Positions 10,721 to 24,300 of a stretch of DNA of 64,000 bases are shown here, in pieces. This DNA comes from Daphnia pulex (Eukaryota > Arthropoda > Branchiopoda > Diplostraca > Daphniidae), in contig NC_060026.1 of assembly GCF_021134715.1 (NCBI RefSeq), forward strand, positions 4,526,001-4,590,000. Reading direction: 5' to 3'. The notes under the pieces are model-generated. The model had not been told where the DNA came from. It saw only the letters and a program-made list of their open reading frames with translations, and made no database searches. Positions within the stretch are counted from its first letter, which is position 1. Every line of letters begins with the position of its first letter. A program made the position numbers and the translations under genes.

Positions 10721-13320
10721 AAGCGTTTTATGTAAACTAATAATGTTTTAATATGTCAGAGCTAGTAGCGCCTCTAATCACTCATATGGAAAAGGCGCTA
10801 CTCAATACCAAATGTAATACATTGTTATTATTATTATTTGGGGAGGAATCTTCCACAGCTTTATGTTGTTACTACTCCCTCATTTCATCTGACACTTATT
10901 TCAAGGTGAAAAGCCTTCTTGGCTTTAAAGGGGGCGAGTGAATGTAGTGTTGTATAGTTATATTTTGGACCGCTAGGCGGCTGCTGTTTTTAACAAGTTA
11001 ACTTTCCAGTTTTAAAGTTAACTTTTTGGTTTTTATATTATACTTTTTATCAACTTTTATATTCCAATTTTTTAGTTAATATTCTTTTCTGATTTATAAA
11101 TACATGTTAAGAATAAAATTTTATATCGTAAAGTAAAAGTGGAGGTTTTGGGCTCCCATAATTATGGGCCGCGAAACAAATACTTTTTCTGACATTTGTG
11201 TTCAAAAATCGATTAATAATTGGATTTGAAAACAAATTGGTATTCGATTCGAATATTGGAACCAAGTTGAAAATTAATTCAAAAATTTAAAAGTGATTTC
11301 ATAAATTGTAAAAGTTTTGAAATTAAATTTCAAAAATTGAACATGTTTTGAAATTAAAGTAAAAAACCAAAAAGATTTATCAAATTTGGAGTTTTGTCAA
11401 ATTTACATTTGCATATTCAGTACAATATTTTATTACTGAAATGGCAATAACCTTTCACTTGAATTGTCAAACAGGAAGTCATTAAAGATTTGCGAATAGT
11501 CAGCACTCTTTTTCTTTCCTTGGCCTCAGTTAAATGATTATTCATTTCTAGAAAGTTTTCACAAGACTGAAATTGTGAACCAGGTTAACCAAACCCGGGA
11601 CAGACACATCAGCTGAAACTGTGGAATTTTAAGGTATCACCAATTGAGAATGTTCTAAAGAAACCAATTCACAACACAATTTATTTTGTAAGCTCAGTTT
11701 GAAATGAAATATCTATTACCAGTCACACACGTTACACGTTGTGCATCTTTAAGCTGTGAAATAAACAAGGCCAATTCATTAGGAGTCTTTCCTGGCGTAT
11801 CCCTAAAAAATCGCCATATTTACTTCCATTCAATTTTCCCCTATAATATGGAACATGTAGCACAACTGTTACGCAAGTACAGAGAATATCAATTTAAGAT
11901 CTGTCAATTAACCCATTCTATCGGTCAACTGATCAACTTTCCACCAATAATTCATTCTACAAACTCGCTGGTCACAGAAACAATCGTTACGAAATTGAAA
12001 GTCTCTTCAGCATCATTGTCCAATTTTTCCTTCCTTCCACATTGTAAAAGAGTTTCCTCAGATCTACATCCCAAGCAATCATTATTTCATGGTAACAGTG
12101 ACATAATCACTCAAATATAACTTTCTTTCCACTGAGTTCCACGGTTTGCCAGTTATATAGACCTTGGTATGACGACACTTTAGAAGGCTGCGAATGATTA
12201 TGTTCCTTTTTTCGTAAACGTTTTTGCACGATCATTCCACTAAGTAAGCTTTATTTGTGTATGATAAGAAGTGCAGAGAATGGCTATTGTGCATACTAAA
12301 ATGGCGCCCACATTAGCATTTTACCGTTGTCAATCATTTTTCATTGTAATTCATTAACTATTCTCTGTCTCATTCGCGCATAAAGACCAACTATTTCTTA
12401 AATTTTGGATCATAGCAATAGCTTTCTTGATTGACATTTCATCCAGAATCAAAGTAATATCTTTTCCCTGCTTTCCGTGTGCCTCTTATTTTTCATCTCA
12501 TTTAATTCCGGAGGAGCTTCCAACTGGCGCAAAGTAGTACCGAAAGACTCTAAACGGATGTCAAGGCAAAGACCGATCTTATTTTTTTCATAAGCAGCGT
12601 TGGACACATAACACAGGACACAGGACACCCAAGTAGTTGGACACGTTTTGGGGGATTGCGGAGATGTTAGCAATACCTGTAACGTAAAAATTTTCATTCA
12701 TTTCTCATTTGTATTTCATTCATTCAATTAAAGGCTGAAAAAAATACTTGGCTGAAAAATCTTAAAAAAGATACTCAATAAGATAGTGATAATGAGGCTG
12801 AAGATGATCTAGAAAGCGATAGCGATGAGGATTCAAATCACGGCAGTTGTAATGAAAATTTAACCTGTCTTAATCAGTTCCTATTTTATTCTTATAATTT
12901 TTTATTCCAGTTTTAACTTTATCATCTGAAAAAACCGTATATTTAGAATGTAGAAACGTGCCTTCATTTCGCTTCTTTAGATTTTAAACATTAATGGAAA
13001 TGGAACACACACCAGGTTATATCAGTGAAAAAATACCAAGTGAGCACCCGGATTTTAGCTTTGTTTTTAAGGAAAGGGGCTGGTTTAAGTGCGCTTTTGG
13101 TTTGTTTCGCCACTATATTTGGTAAAATATCAAAAGAACTATTTGTCTACGACGCAGACAGCCGAAGCACGCAGATGATACGCTGTGGGATTATGTAAAT
13201 TTGATACAAGCGTTTTAGATTTTATAGTTACGGACTATGAATAATAATAATTATTATTATTATAATAGATTGTATTCATAAATCGCTTTTTCCAATTGTT
13301 TATGCTCAAAAGCAGCTCCA
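10721..13320. other. AT-rich intergenic stretch
   Basis: The longest ORF is 11704-12120 (plus, 138 codons, starting MKYLLPVTHV). It resembles no family I recognise and has no splice or neighbour support. A short acidic coding-like run (EAEDDLESDSDEDSNHGS) lies at about 12790-12850. No gene is called. Confidence 0.4.
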
Positions 13321-13323
13321 GAC

Positions 13324-15173
13324 GAGGCAGAACAGGAGAGGTTGGAGCGTGAACGGAGGGAACGGTCTAGAGAAAGGTTGGAGCGATTCGTGGAAGAAGA
13401 TCGTTTAAGGAGAGAGCAGTCAGAAGAACGGCGAGCTCAACAAAATCAGCCAAGAGATGGACAACCGGCAGATGGGCAGCAGCCAGCAGATGATCAGCCA
13501 GGAGATAGGCAGCCAGTTCAGCCGCCGGGTCAAGAATCGAAGCAGTTCAAATTCACGGTGGCCAGGAAGAGAATGAAGGTCTTCAGGAACTGGATGACAA
13601 CCTCTTTAAGCGCGCCGGAAGCCAGGAATCTTCGTGATAGTTTCATTCCGAGTTTCCCTAACTCTGGTTTTGATTTAGTTTGTCCCCAGGTAGACTCTTC
13701 TTTTTCGCGCCGCTTCAAAGACATTAAAACTCCAGAGATGTCCAAGGCGGAGGCTACGGAAAGGTCCCTGAAAGCTGAACAGTACAAAATTTTGGATGTA
13801 GCGCGTCTGCTTTTATTCCTGAGAGAAAAAATTGCGGAATCCACAGATTTGAAAGATTCTCCATTGGCAGAAGCAGCAGATACGGCCCTGCGTCTCTGGG
13901 GCCACACGTTTCACAATGTGACTACCAGCCGACGGGAAAACTTGCTGAAAGTTTCGGATCCGAAATTTCTCTCCTTGTTGAAGGAGCCCCACCGATCCAA
14001 GCCGCGGGAGTGTGCTTCGCTTTTTGGTCGACACTTCATCAAGAACATGGTGAAGGATGCAACAGACGACCAAACTCTTAGAAGCATTAGTAGCAGCCAT
14101 GGCTCGTCATCAAGGCCTAGAGCGGCCAGCAGCGGTTATCGTGGCACCTCAAAATCTCATCGTGGAGGAAATTTCGGTCAAGGAGGCTATAGCAACGGCT
14201 ATAACGGCGGATCATCTGGCACCTTTAACAGGAGCAGAGGAAACCACTCAATCAGGTTGGAAAATTTATCTTTACCTAATTATTCCTTAGATTCTCCGCC
14301 CATTGTGGGAGGTAGATTAAAACATTTTGTTGATTCCTGGAAATGTTTGTCGAGTGATCCCTGGATCTTACAAAGCATCAGTCAGGGTGTAAAGTTAGAG
14401 TTTTTGGCGAGCCCGTTTCAAGCTCGTAACCAAAGCAACATGGAAATGGGGGAGAGTCAATGGGCGCTCTGTAATCAAGAAATTCAGGATCTTGTAAGAA
14501 AAAAAGCTATTGAGCCGGTTGAAGAATCGGAGCAATGTTTTGTCAGTGGGGTGTTTATTATTCCCAAAAAATCGGGTGGGTTTAGGCCGATAGTAAACTT
14601 GAAAGCTTTAAATAAATTTGTCTGTTCCCCTCATTTTAAGATGGAAGGGGTTAGTTCTTTACAAGAGATCATTCCTCCCGACGATTTTTTTACAAAAATT
14701 GATCTGAAGGACGCATATCTTACCGTGCCTCTTCACCAAGAAGACAGAAAGTTTATTCAAATCAGGTGGGGGGGGGGCAACTTTTCCAATTCAAAACGCT
14801 AGCCTTCGGTATAACATCCGCCCCCCTTTTATTTACTAAAATTCTTAAACCTATTGTGACCTTCCTACGGTCCCAAGGTTTTCGTCTTGTCATCTATTTA
14901 GACGACATTTTGCTATTAAATTCTTGCAAAAAGGAGGCGAAGCGGGAATTTTTGGTTGCCACGGAGCTTTTAGAAAAATGTGGTTTTTTGATAAATGTAG
15001 AAAAATCTATCGAATCCCCCCACCAAGTAATCGAATTCCTGGGGTTAATTGTAGATTCGCGTAACCTGTCGCTTTCCTTACGCGCGGAAAAAGTTGACGA
15101 AATCGTTCGTCTGTGTCAAAATTTGTTGTCGACAAGTTCCGACATTGTAGTTTATTTATTATTTATTTTTAAG
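13324..15173 (+). mobile_element. DIRS-like retrotransposon fragment (gag-like and RT), frameshifted
   Basis: The first frame (to 14802) encodes a charged Arg/Glu and Gln-rich N-terminus and a gag-like region. A Gly/Ser/Arg-rich tract (about 14090-14250) follows. Then comes RT sequence with GRLKHFVDSWK, SGGFRPIVNLKALNKFV and FFTKIDLKDAYLTVPLH. A ten-G run at 14768-14777 marks a frameshift. The second frame continues with FKTLAFGITSAPLLFTKILK and the catalytic box YLDD (14897-14908), ending at 15174-15176. The GRL..F...W block and the RT layout suggest the DIRS order rather than LTR elements. RNase H, methylase and tyrosine recombinase domains are absent, so the copy is truncated. Confidence 0.7.
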
Positions 15174-16180
15174 TAAGAGGACTGTGTTAATTTTAGGCAT
15201 GTTGTCCCTAATCGAGATTTTCGACCTTTTCCAGACCTGGCAACTCAGCATCCTTGGGTCTATCCTGTGCCTTCACTTACTATCAGTAGAGGCGTAGAGC
15301 CACCTGCTTGTCACTCTGCTGACTTTCTATTGCTCGCACAAAAAAGACAACCGCATTCGATTGGCATTATAAATTATATTGGTCCATTCAGGTTCAGGAA
15401 ATATAAAAAAGAATTGAATAGATTACAGATGACAATTTCCTGTTATTGCCTTGCCAATGAATATTTCGGAAAATGTGGTCAAACACAAATAGCTGGGTGC
15501 ATTATATTGGACAATTGATTTCAAATATAAGGAGGCATATGTTGTCTTTTGCTTGGTCCTTTGTTCCGTTGGCAGATATCTTCTTTTGAGTATTGAACAT
15601 CACAAAAGGGTCTGCGAATCTGCGATACAAAATTACTATAGCACTAACACAATTTCCCGTTGAAGGAATATAACAAATTTCACAAGGAATGTTTCACTTT
15701 GCCAATTACACCATAACCACAATTCTGAACGGAGAAACGTCAATCGAAACCCACAATTTTTGTATTCCTCATCTCATTATTTTGCAGAAGTCAATCTCAT
15801 TATTCCTCTAGAGTGTAATGAGTGTAAGTAAGAAAGAAATCAACAACTGGCAATCTTTTTTTTTATAAAATTAATCTGTAAGATTGCCCTTCGCTTGGGG
15901 GACGGCTGCGGCTCTCTCTCCTGGTCGAGTCCATTTAATCCGGATACATTGTCGAAAATAGGACAGCTAAGAAGATAATATTTTACACGCCAAAATTACC
16001 ATCACGTCATCCACCGTACGGAATTTCCATAATGAGCCATAATTTAATAAATAAGATTGGAAATAATTTTGATAGATTGGAGCTTGTTTGAAGCCCAGTC
16101 CGATTATTCTAAAAACGGCGATAAATAAAGAAAAGAAAAAAAAAACAGTTCGATGTACAAAGACAATGGAGCATGAGCTA
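15174..16180. other. Intergenic, 3' flank of the glycosyltransferase gene
   Basis: This stretch holds short ORFs only. The one at 15267-15518 (plus) may be further degenerate transposon sequence. The part next to 16180 would be 3' UTR of the minus-strand gene. Confidence 0.4.
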
Positions 16181-18903
16181 TTAGGACGAAGACGGGATGC
16201 AGATGCCCATGAACGTCCGTGCGCACTTGTTGGTGGTTACGCAAACTTCGCCGCTCCTTTTCATGGCTTGAGCAAAATTCCACGTCTGTTTGACGTCAGC
16301 GGCGCCAGTCGAGCGCCAAGAGGCGAAATCTTCAAAAGTGCAAGTGTCCAATTCTTCGCTGATTTCTTCTTCAAACAGACTGCGGGGAAATAGAACAAAA
16401 CAATGGTCGTTTAATTAGACAACTCAACCCGAAATGCGTGGACACGTGTAAAGGTCAGCATTGGAATGAGATGGACAGACAGGGACAGACGTCAACCACT
16501 GATCTAACGGCTTATAAGCCGATACCATTGCTACATATCCGAATCAACAGTGGGAGTTGGTCGATTAAGTGCCGCAGGCAATGGCATACAGTAACCTTAC
16601 CAGTCTATATATAGCAATGCAGCAGACATAAAAGCTCTATAAAGTCTATACGCCCATGTTTCCCTTTTTACCTTTTTTTGGGAATAAGCTCCACTTTGCC
16701 ACCGATGGCGCACAATCCCGTGACGTAAACGTCTTCCAGGGGGAGGACGGGAGTCACCTGAGCGGCCGCCAATAAACGCGGCACTGCCGGCCTGCCCATC
16801 AGGTAAGCTCCGCCAAGCATGAAACGAGGAAATTCCTTGAGAGGCCACGATTTTTTCGTGGTTTTGTGTTTCTCATCTGCGACGAAAGGAGAATAACAAA
16901 AGAAGATGAGAACATGTTGTATAAGATTGTGGTCTCTCCTGGGCTCAGCACAACAACAACATTCAATTGATAGATTATAACATATATACATCTGTGCCGG
17001 CCGCATTGTATCGGATTGTATTGCGAATCATTTCCGATTCACCCGCGGAGCACACTCGGCTGGCCCGCTAAGTAATTGGCCTAGATATCTAATTCGTCGT
17101 CGTCTACTATGTATACAACTCACCTGTCGTGGTAAACGGGTTCATGCTGTCGATCAAGCTGCCCGTAATGGTGGGCCTAGCCTTTCCTTTCTCCATGGCC
17201 TTGAGCATCGTCGCTGCGCTGACGTAGACGTCATCATCGATCTTGAGGATTTGCTCAATCTCCGGACAGTGGCGGTCGATCCAGACCAGGCCGGCCAGCG
17301 TCTTGAAGACGCTCTTCTCGATTGGCTCCTGCACGTTGGTCTGGATCAAGTCCCGGTGAGTCCTGCCTTCCTCCTCGACGGCCCGCTGCAGAGTGACGTT
17401 GGCCGTTTGGCCGACAACGAAGACGACGTCCACTTTGCCGCCGACCAGCTGATGCAAATCTCTGATCCACGTCTCTCGCGCCGCCTGCCGCTCCTCGGTG
17501 TTGGCCGCCGAGGATACGGCCATGATCAGGTAGGTGGCGTTGGATCGGCACGTGTCCACGTCTTCCATCGTGAAATGAAATCCAATGTCGACGACGACTT
17601 TGCTGGACGGGATTGAATAAGGCGACGACATCTTTGATTTGAGGGCTGGCAGCTTCCGGCTGGTCAACTTGACGTAATTGCGATAAATCGTGTTTGATTG
17701 GTCGACGGAAACTGCCGGCTGGGCAGCGGCGGCGGCGGCCCCGGCGCTATTAAGCAGCGCCGACATCAGCTGGCCGTTGGAGAGGAATTGGCTCAACAAG
17801 TTGAGTCCGCCAGCATTATTAGTGTCACCAGAAGCGGATGAGGATGGTTGCTGTAATTGTTGTTGGATGGACATCATTTTAGTGGCAAGACCGAGAATAA
17901 CCCTCGGATCCAGCTTTTGGCTGGCCACAGCTCCTTTAAGTAGGCCCAAGGCTGTTTTGGCCATTTGAGGATCAAATCCGGCTTTGGACAGTTTGGAACT
18001 CAACATCATTTGTGATGCCATTTCCAGCATGCGCATGTCGGGGCTGCTGCTGGCCACTCCCTTGCTGGCCAACAGCGACGACGGATCGGCCAGCCCGTTG
18101 GTCAGCATCTGTAAGCCCATTTGGGCTAGATTAGCGTATTGGGATTTGGATTGATCGTCGACATCATTAGCAACAGGCGATGATGTCGATTCTTTAACAT
18201 TGGCGTCCAGCACAAGGCCCTTATTCACCTCTTTGGGATCCTGCTGCGTCGATTTGGGCTGGACGGCCCGCTGGCTATTCTTGATGTTGTTGAAAGCGTT
18301 GGCCAGGAGATTCAATCCGAGTTTGGCCATGGGATCGTTGGGGTCGTTGGATAACTTCTTGGCTGCCATGGCCATCAAATCCATGGCCGGTTTCTTGTTG
18401 GTCATGAGGTGATCGAGCGCCTTTTTGGCCGCGTCTCCCATGGCGGCCTTGGCTTTGATGATGGCCGGGTTGAGGAATTCGTCGCCCGCCCGTTCCACCT
18501 CTTGACCCACTGATCGTGACCTTTGGCCAAGGTCAATGTCTGAGAGAACAGCGGCGGCCGCGGCGGCCCCGCTGTCCATTAGCGAAATGTCGCCGTGCGG
18601 ATGTGGCGGCTGCTGGTGCGGATGCAACTGTTGCTGCGCTAACGGCTGCTGCTGCTGGTGGCGCTCATCCTGTTGCTCCAGTGACGAAACGGGACTGTTG
18701 CTGCTGCCGCCAGTGCCAGTGCCAGTGCCAGTGCCGGTATTGGCCGTCACCACCACTTGACTGTGCAGGCCGTTGAGGTAAAAGGAGAAGAGGAAGAGCT
18801 GCATAAGGGCCAGTGTGATGACCAAGCCGACGACCCGATTGCGGAAGACGCTGCTGAAACAGTAATGCGCATTGCAGCGATACATGACTTCACCGAAAGG
18901 CAT
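16181..18903 (-). CDS. Beta-1,3-galactosyltransferase family (GT31) protein, long stem
   Basis: Three exons close in frame: 17124-18903, 16876-16672 and 16379-16181, giving about 727 aa. The chosen Met places a single hydrophobic segment (VVGLVITLALMQLFLFSFYL) near residues 20-40, as in type II Golgi enzymes. An upstream in-frame ATG at 19179 would add 92 low-complexity basic residues. A stem of roughly 430 residues, rich in Gln, Ala, Ser and Met, precedes the catalytic domain. That domain starts about TYLIMAVSSAANTEERQAAR, has the metal-binding KIDDDVYV (DxD), then GGAYLMG and LPLEDVYVTGLC. These are GT31 hallmarks of enzymes transferring Gal or GlcNAc in beta-1,3 linkage. The exact donor and acceptor cannot be told. 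The C-terminus contains paired cysteines (CVTTNKC). Confidence 0.85.
18591..18736 (-). repeat. Coding microsatellites in the stem of the GT31 gene
   Basis: A GTGCCA hexanucleotide run at about 18705-18736 encodes (TG)n on the minus strand. Neighbouring CAG/CTG-type runs encode Gln/His-rich tracts. These length-variable tracts lie in the Golgi-lumen stem close to the membrane anchor. Confidence 0.7.
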
Positions 18904-21900
18904 TCTCAACTGCTGGGCCAACGTCCGTCTCAACGAACGTGACCGGTATTTCGTCTGTAGTTCTCTCACTTTTGCTCCGTCTCCTCTCGCTGTTGTGTGT
19001 GCCCGTTTTTCTTCTTCTTCTTTCTTCTTCTTCTTTCCTCTTTCTTCTTCTTTGAGATGACGATTGGCTTTTCTTTTTCTCTGGCTGAGCAACAGCAGCA
19101 GCCTGGTTTCTTTTAGATATATCCGTTGAAAGATGGATAAGAGTCGGGCGGCGATATTAAGTGCAGCAGCGGGCAACACTCACACACAAACCCACAAGAG
19201 GAGCCGACTTAAGACACACAACCCGGGCTGTGATGTTGGCCTGTTTTCTTCCCCACGAAAAGAAAGAATAAGAGAAATAAAATTAAAAAAACCGGACACA
19301 CGAGAGAGAGAGAAAGCGGATCAGCAATATAGTGCAAAAGGATCGATATCGATCGGAACTGCCAATGTCGTGCTAGTAAAAAGAAAAAGGGTTTAATCGC
19401 GGAAAACACAAAGAGTCGAGCGCAGGCGAGTCACTGGCTGGTCGTCAGTCCACTTGGAGCTGGTCAACACACACACACACACACGAGCCAGGCCAGCCAG
19501 AATAAGTGACTGTGTGTTATATAGCCACACACACACACACACACACTGCCCACCTCTCAAGAGCGTCAGCTCAGAAATGTTTGCAATTCTTTTTCTCTGG
19601 CACAAGACGACAACGATGGCCAAATAAATAAACTAAAGTGAAAAACAAAACAAAAAAAGCCGCACACTCCAACACACGACGAACGTCAAAACGAAATCAA
19701 CACCCACACACACACACATAGACGTCTATAGGGGGGTTTGTTAAGGCTAGAGTTCACTGGAGCCAGCGACGAGCTGTTGTTGTTGAGTTCCTCGTCCACA
19801 AACGAATAGAAAAATACAATTGGGGAAAAAATCGAGAAAGATACAGCAAGGGGCCGTGCATAGAAACTCAGGAGTGAGGAAATGCACCAAGAAAAAGAAG
19901 AAAAAAAATACTCCGTTTCAAGCGTAAAATCTTGCGACTCGAACCACCTGTTGAAGGCGCACTCAAAGACTCTTTTGCTTTTAAAAAAATAAATTCACTC
20001 GGCAGCTAATACACACACTCAAATTGTGTCTTATAAACTGACGCCGAGCACCGAGTCCGGCCTCTGTATACGTGGAGCCCTAAATATACAATACAGTTGT
20101 TTCTTCACAAAAGTCGAGAAGAAACAAAAACAACAATGTCTATTTTTCTCGCAGTCGGGAAGTGGGCGCAAACTTGGTGTACGTATTTATTGGGACTTTG
20201 AATGAGCAGCAGCAGTCGCCTTATTGCCCAGCACTGCCCACTCAGGCCAGCAGCAGCAGCAGTGCCCCTGCGGAGAGAAAAAGAAAAAAAAACGGAGCCG
20301 CTTCCCATCGGACTTGGCGCGCGGAGCCATTTTGGCCCTGGTCAATGCCCGCTCGACAAACCACCAGACCAAGAATCCAGCAGCAGCAAGCGGATAGAGT
20401 AGCTATCTTATGGCTGCCTTGTATACATGTACACACACACATAGTACGTAGAAGGAGGAAGAAGAAGGGGGGAAAAGACAACGGTGCAAAGGCAGAAAGG
20501 TGAGAGCAAGAGGAGAGAAGGAATAAAAAGGGGGCGCAAAAGGAAATGCGAAGAAAATGACGAAATGGGTAGATAAGAGGGAGGAGCCGCCAGGTAGGCA
20601 ATCTAAGGTATATCCAATGGCGAACAAGGCGGAGGAAAAAGGGTCGCCAAGAACCCAACAGTTTTGGTGCTGACGTACACCTGAAAAAAAAATGAAATGA
20701 CTGGAAGAAGAAGAAGAAGAAAATTCAGGGAGAGGCAGGTAAAAAAGAAGAAGAATGAACCGTTATTCGACTACCTGTTTGTGAAGGCCAGATTGTTGGC
20801 CAGCCAGAAGATATCCATTGAGTTGGCCATCAGCTGGCATTATATTGTTCACGTATACTACACACACACACCACCGCGGGCCTTGTACCGTTAATTCCGT
20901 CGCCGCCTTGGCTCGGCCAGCAGCCTGGCATAATTCATCGCGCCATAACATTTTCCCTTCCAACATTTGAATGCAGTGACATCAGCACATATCCGACCTG
21001 ACTTGATGGACGACCGGTCCCACGATTCACGCATACACCTTCAAAAAAGTGACATATCTTTTATCGTTCGCTGTCAATTCTTGATCGTCGTGTTTATAAC
21101 ACAGAAATCTGTCGAAAGAAACAAATTTGTTCTTGAGCGCGAAACCGAGTGACTTTTTGAATGGCACTGCGGTGATAATATCATAGCGTAAATTAGTAGA
21201 AAAGTCCACTATCACTGTAGGTAGCAATTGGACAAATAATTTCTCTATGTTAATTACAAATTTACCTATGAGAAATAAAACTCTTTCTAGCCCTCAGAGG
21301 TTGCCTACTAAACAGAAAATAAACAGCCATAATACAAACACTCTGTTGCAGCTTGCAGGTTACATCGTCAATATTATGAAAAGAGAAAAAATCGTAAGGT
21401 TCATGAGCAAGAAAACCGTTATATACTGGTTATGAAAATCTGAATTGTAATGGTCTTAAATGCTTCACTGTTCTGGTGTGATAACAGTAATGGAAACATA
21501 CCTTGTATCGACACATTTGTATACCAATATGGGCTTCATACATGTGATATAGGCTTTTTACAACATGAGGATCTCGAGTATGGAAAGTGACTGGGCGCTA
21601 ATAGTCAATTTATTACAATGACTGACAGGATGCATCTAGAATTTGAAGAAAAAAATAAGTTGATGGTAGGGCTATAAACATTTTAAAAAACTAGGTCGAG
21701 ATAAACCTACATGACATGCAAAGCTCAATTTCATACTTGAAATCACGAAATAAAGGCAACCAGTAAAAAGAAAGTCCATCATATAGAATCATAAAATATA
21801 CACCTAGGGAAAAAAACAGTGTAAATTAGTAGAAAAATCTAAAGATACAACATGCAAAAGTCACTTATCCGAATTCCAAGTTGTCCAAGTCACATTTCTC

Positions 21901-24300
21901 TGCATTGACAGCATCAAAAACAATGACAAACGACAGCCGCCTACGACATTTGTAAACAAACAAGAGTTAATGGCTCTGAACAAACACAACAAAAAATTAT
22001 AAAATGAACAAAAACACCAACAGATTTGAAAATCTGCTCAGACACTTAGTTTTATACGGAAAATTTAATAAAAAATAAATTAAAACGAACAATAGCCCTG
22101 TTAACACGGGATAATTCTGCCCAATTTTGCAGCCAATCACAAACCGGCGGGAACCACAAAAATTTGAATTTCGACCGAATTAATAAATATATAAAATGAA
22201 CAAAAACACCAACAGATTTGAAAATTTTCTCAAACACGTAGTTTAATACGGCGAATTGAATAAAAAATAAATGAAAATGAAAAGTTTCCCTTTTAACACG
22301 CGATAATTCTGCCTAATTTGCAGCCAATCACAGAACGGATGGAAACCCCAGGGACACAATAAACATTTTGGGGCCCATAACCAAGCCTTCAATCTTTCCC
22401 AAGGAAGTGAGCAAAGTAGGAGACAATAATAAGGAGTAGTGCAGTACTGTGAGAGCCTTTGTGAGAACCTATACGTCATATGTTCGTATATCATCGTTAT
22501 TGTCCCCCGCTCCCGCGATTGTAATCGAGATGATTCGTCATTATGCAGGGCATTATCTGACATATTCATGACGTCGAATGGCATGGCGATTACGCGATCG
22601 GTCCGAGCGTGCCTTTGTATTCTTCTTCTTCTTCTCTTTCAATTGCATTGAAAATCCTTCATCCCAGCGCTCTTTTGGTGGATGTGCTGCCACTATCATG
22701 GACCTTGTGAAACATTCGAATATTCGCTAAACCGCATCGTCTCTCTCACTGTAAAGACTCTTTTGGTTATTCCTTTCTTCTTCTTCTCTCCTTGGCTGTG
22801 TTTTCTCTCTCTCCCTTTCTCTTCTCTCCACATCTCTCTCTCTCTCTTTTGTGTACATCTATCCTTTCTCTCTCTTGTCCTTTTAAAGGAAACTCATCCC
22901 TGCTGTTGTTGCTGTTGCTATATATTCCCGACGTGCAGCAGCAGCCACCGCCACCGCCGCCGCCACCGCTGAAGACGCCCAACAAAAATCAATAACTCTC
23001 TCTGATTGAGTTTACGAGTCGAGCAGTCTGTAATTGATGGATAGTTGGATTTCTTGAAATTATTCTCCTAACGGGGGCAACACACACACTGGGGGGTTCG
23101 TCGGTCATTTGTCAGGTGTTCTCTTTGCTAATCAATAATCAGCAGGCGACGCTTTTTCTATTTTCCTCTCTTTTGAAACCCGTTCAAAACACGACGACGA
23201 CGGAGGAAAAGAAAGAGAAAGAAAAGAAGAAGGAAATAATCAGCCCTTTTTCCTCTCATTATTTCCCGGCCGCTGATTGCTGATACGATTCAGCTGTGAA
23301 CTAGCGCAGCATTCTCCGAATCTATAATAGACGTCTCTTATGTCACACCGCCATCACGACGACTGCTGCTGCCTCCTCCTCCTCCTCCTCCTCCTCCCGT
23401 TTTCTATATATCATCAGAGCTACACCGGCAGCAGAGAACGACTAATGATTTGTTTGTCGAATATTTGCCCACCTCTTTTGGACTGTCAAACGCATCATTC
23501 GCTGCGCGCGGGGGGCATCAATGAAAGACACGACGATGGGCAAGTCGAGGGAGAAATATCAGCCATAAATAGAGAAACGACAGCAGAATCTCCACTCAAG
23601 ATGGCCGTTTATAACGTCCGTCCTTCATTTTGGGCAGGAGAAATAGAGGTGTACGTCGCCCGACGGCCCACAATGCCCTGTCCGATAAACGATTCCAGTC
23701 GTCCAATAGACAAGACGAGTCTAAACGACAATTTCATTAAGAAAAAGGCGCTCGACATTGGAAAAGAAAAAATGGAAAGAATAAAAGTTTCTGCGGAGCG
23801 GTTACGTTAGAGGTACACATCTCGTCACCGGTTGTTGCAGAGATACCGGGTATGTTGTTATAGCGACAGGATATACCTAAAATAGAGCACATCATATATG
23901 TTTAGATATCTATAAATATATACGAGACTCTTAAGGCTGTGCGCAATATGTTGCTGCCGTATCTGAGCGGCTTGATGCACCAGCCAAACGAGAGACTTTC
24001 GGTGTAGTAGTACAGACGCGGCTGCGTCGCAAAACCTGCGCAATCGTTCCATCTTCTCGTGAGTTGGCGTCAAGATCCTACCACCTCCCCTCCTCATTCC
24101 CCCACTATAGGCTCTCTTATCCTCACCCCCCATGTTCTCTCTTATAGATGGCGGCCGACACCCCGACGCCCGTCCGCCCGCCCGTCACCTTTTCTATACT
24201 ATATCCCCCCCCCCCCCCCCCATCGTACGTCTCCTATAGACTGACGGCAACCTGATGATCGCTCTACCAGTCATTCGTTACCCACTCTCGTTGCGCCGTG
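18904..24300. other. Non-coding upstream region with microsatellites
   Basis: (AC)n runs occur at about 19469-19486, 19525-19546 and 19701-19720. CT/GA-rich tracts occur at 19007-19050 and 22790-22890. A trinucleotide-rich block (CTC/CTG) lies at 23360-23400 and a poly-C run at about 24207-24222. Several ORFs cross these tracts (for example 23340-23810, 156 codons), but they begin in low-complexity sequence and show no splice or family support. The near part is presumably the promoter or 5' UTR of the minus-strand glycosyltransferase. Confidence 0.5.
22001..22345. repeat. 192-bp direct repeat, two copies
   Basis: AAAATGAACAAAAACACCAA followed by CAGATTTGAAAAT starts at 22001 and again at 22193. 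The similarity runs on through GATAATTCTGCC...TTTGCAGCCAATCACA in each copy (about 22110-22142 and 22300-22332). Confidence 0.85.

Noticed and set aside
11704..12120. 138-codon plus-strand ORF
   Set aside because: No recognisable family, AT-rich setting next to dead transposons; noted only as part of the gap.
13530..14100. Minus-strand ORFs of 95-125 codons
   Set aside because: They are antisense shadows of the DIRS-like gag region.
20242..20658. 138-codon minus-strand ORF with hydrophobic runs
   Set aside because: Composition follows CT/GA-rich tracts; the opposite strand is equally open.
23340..23810. 156-codon plus-strand ORF
   Set aside because: It starts in CTC/CTG microsatellite sequence giving poly-Leu and has no domain or splice support.
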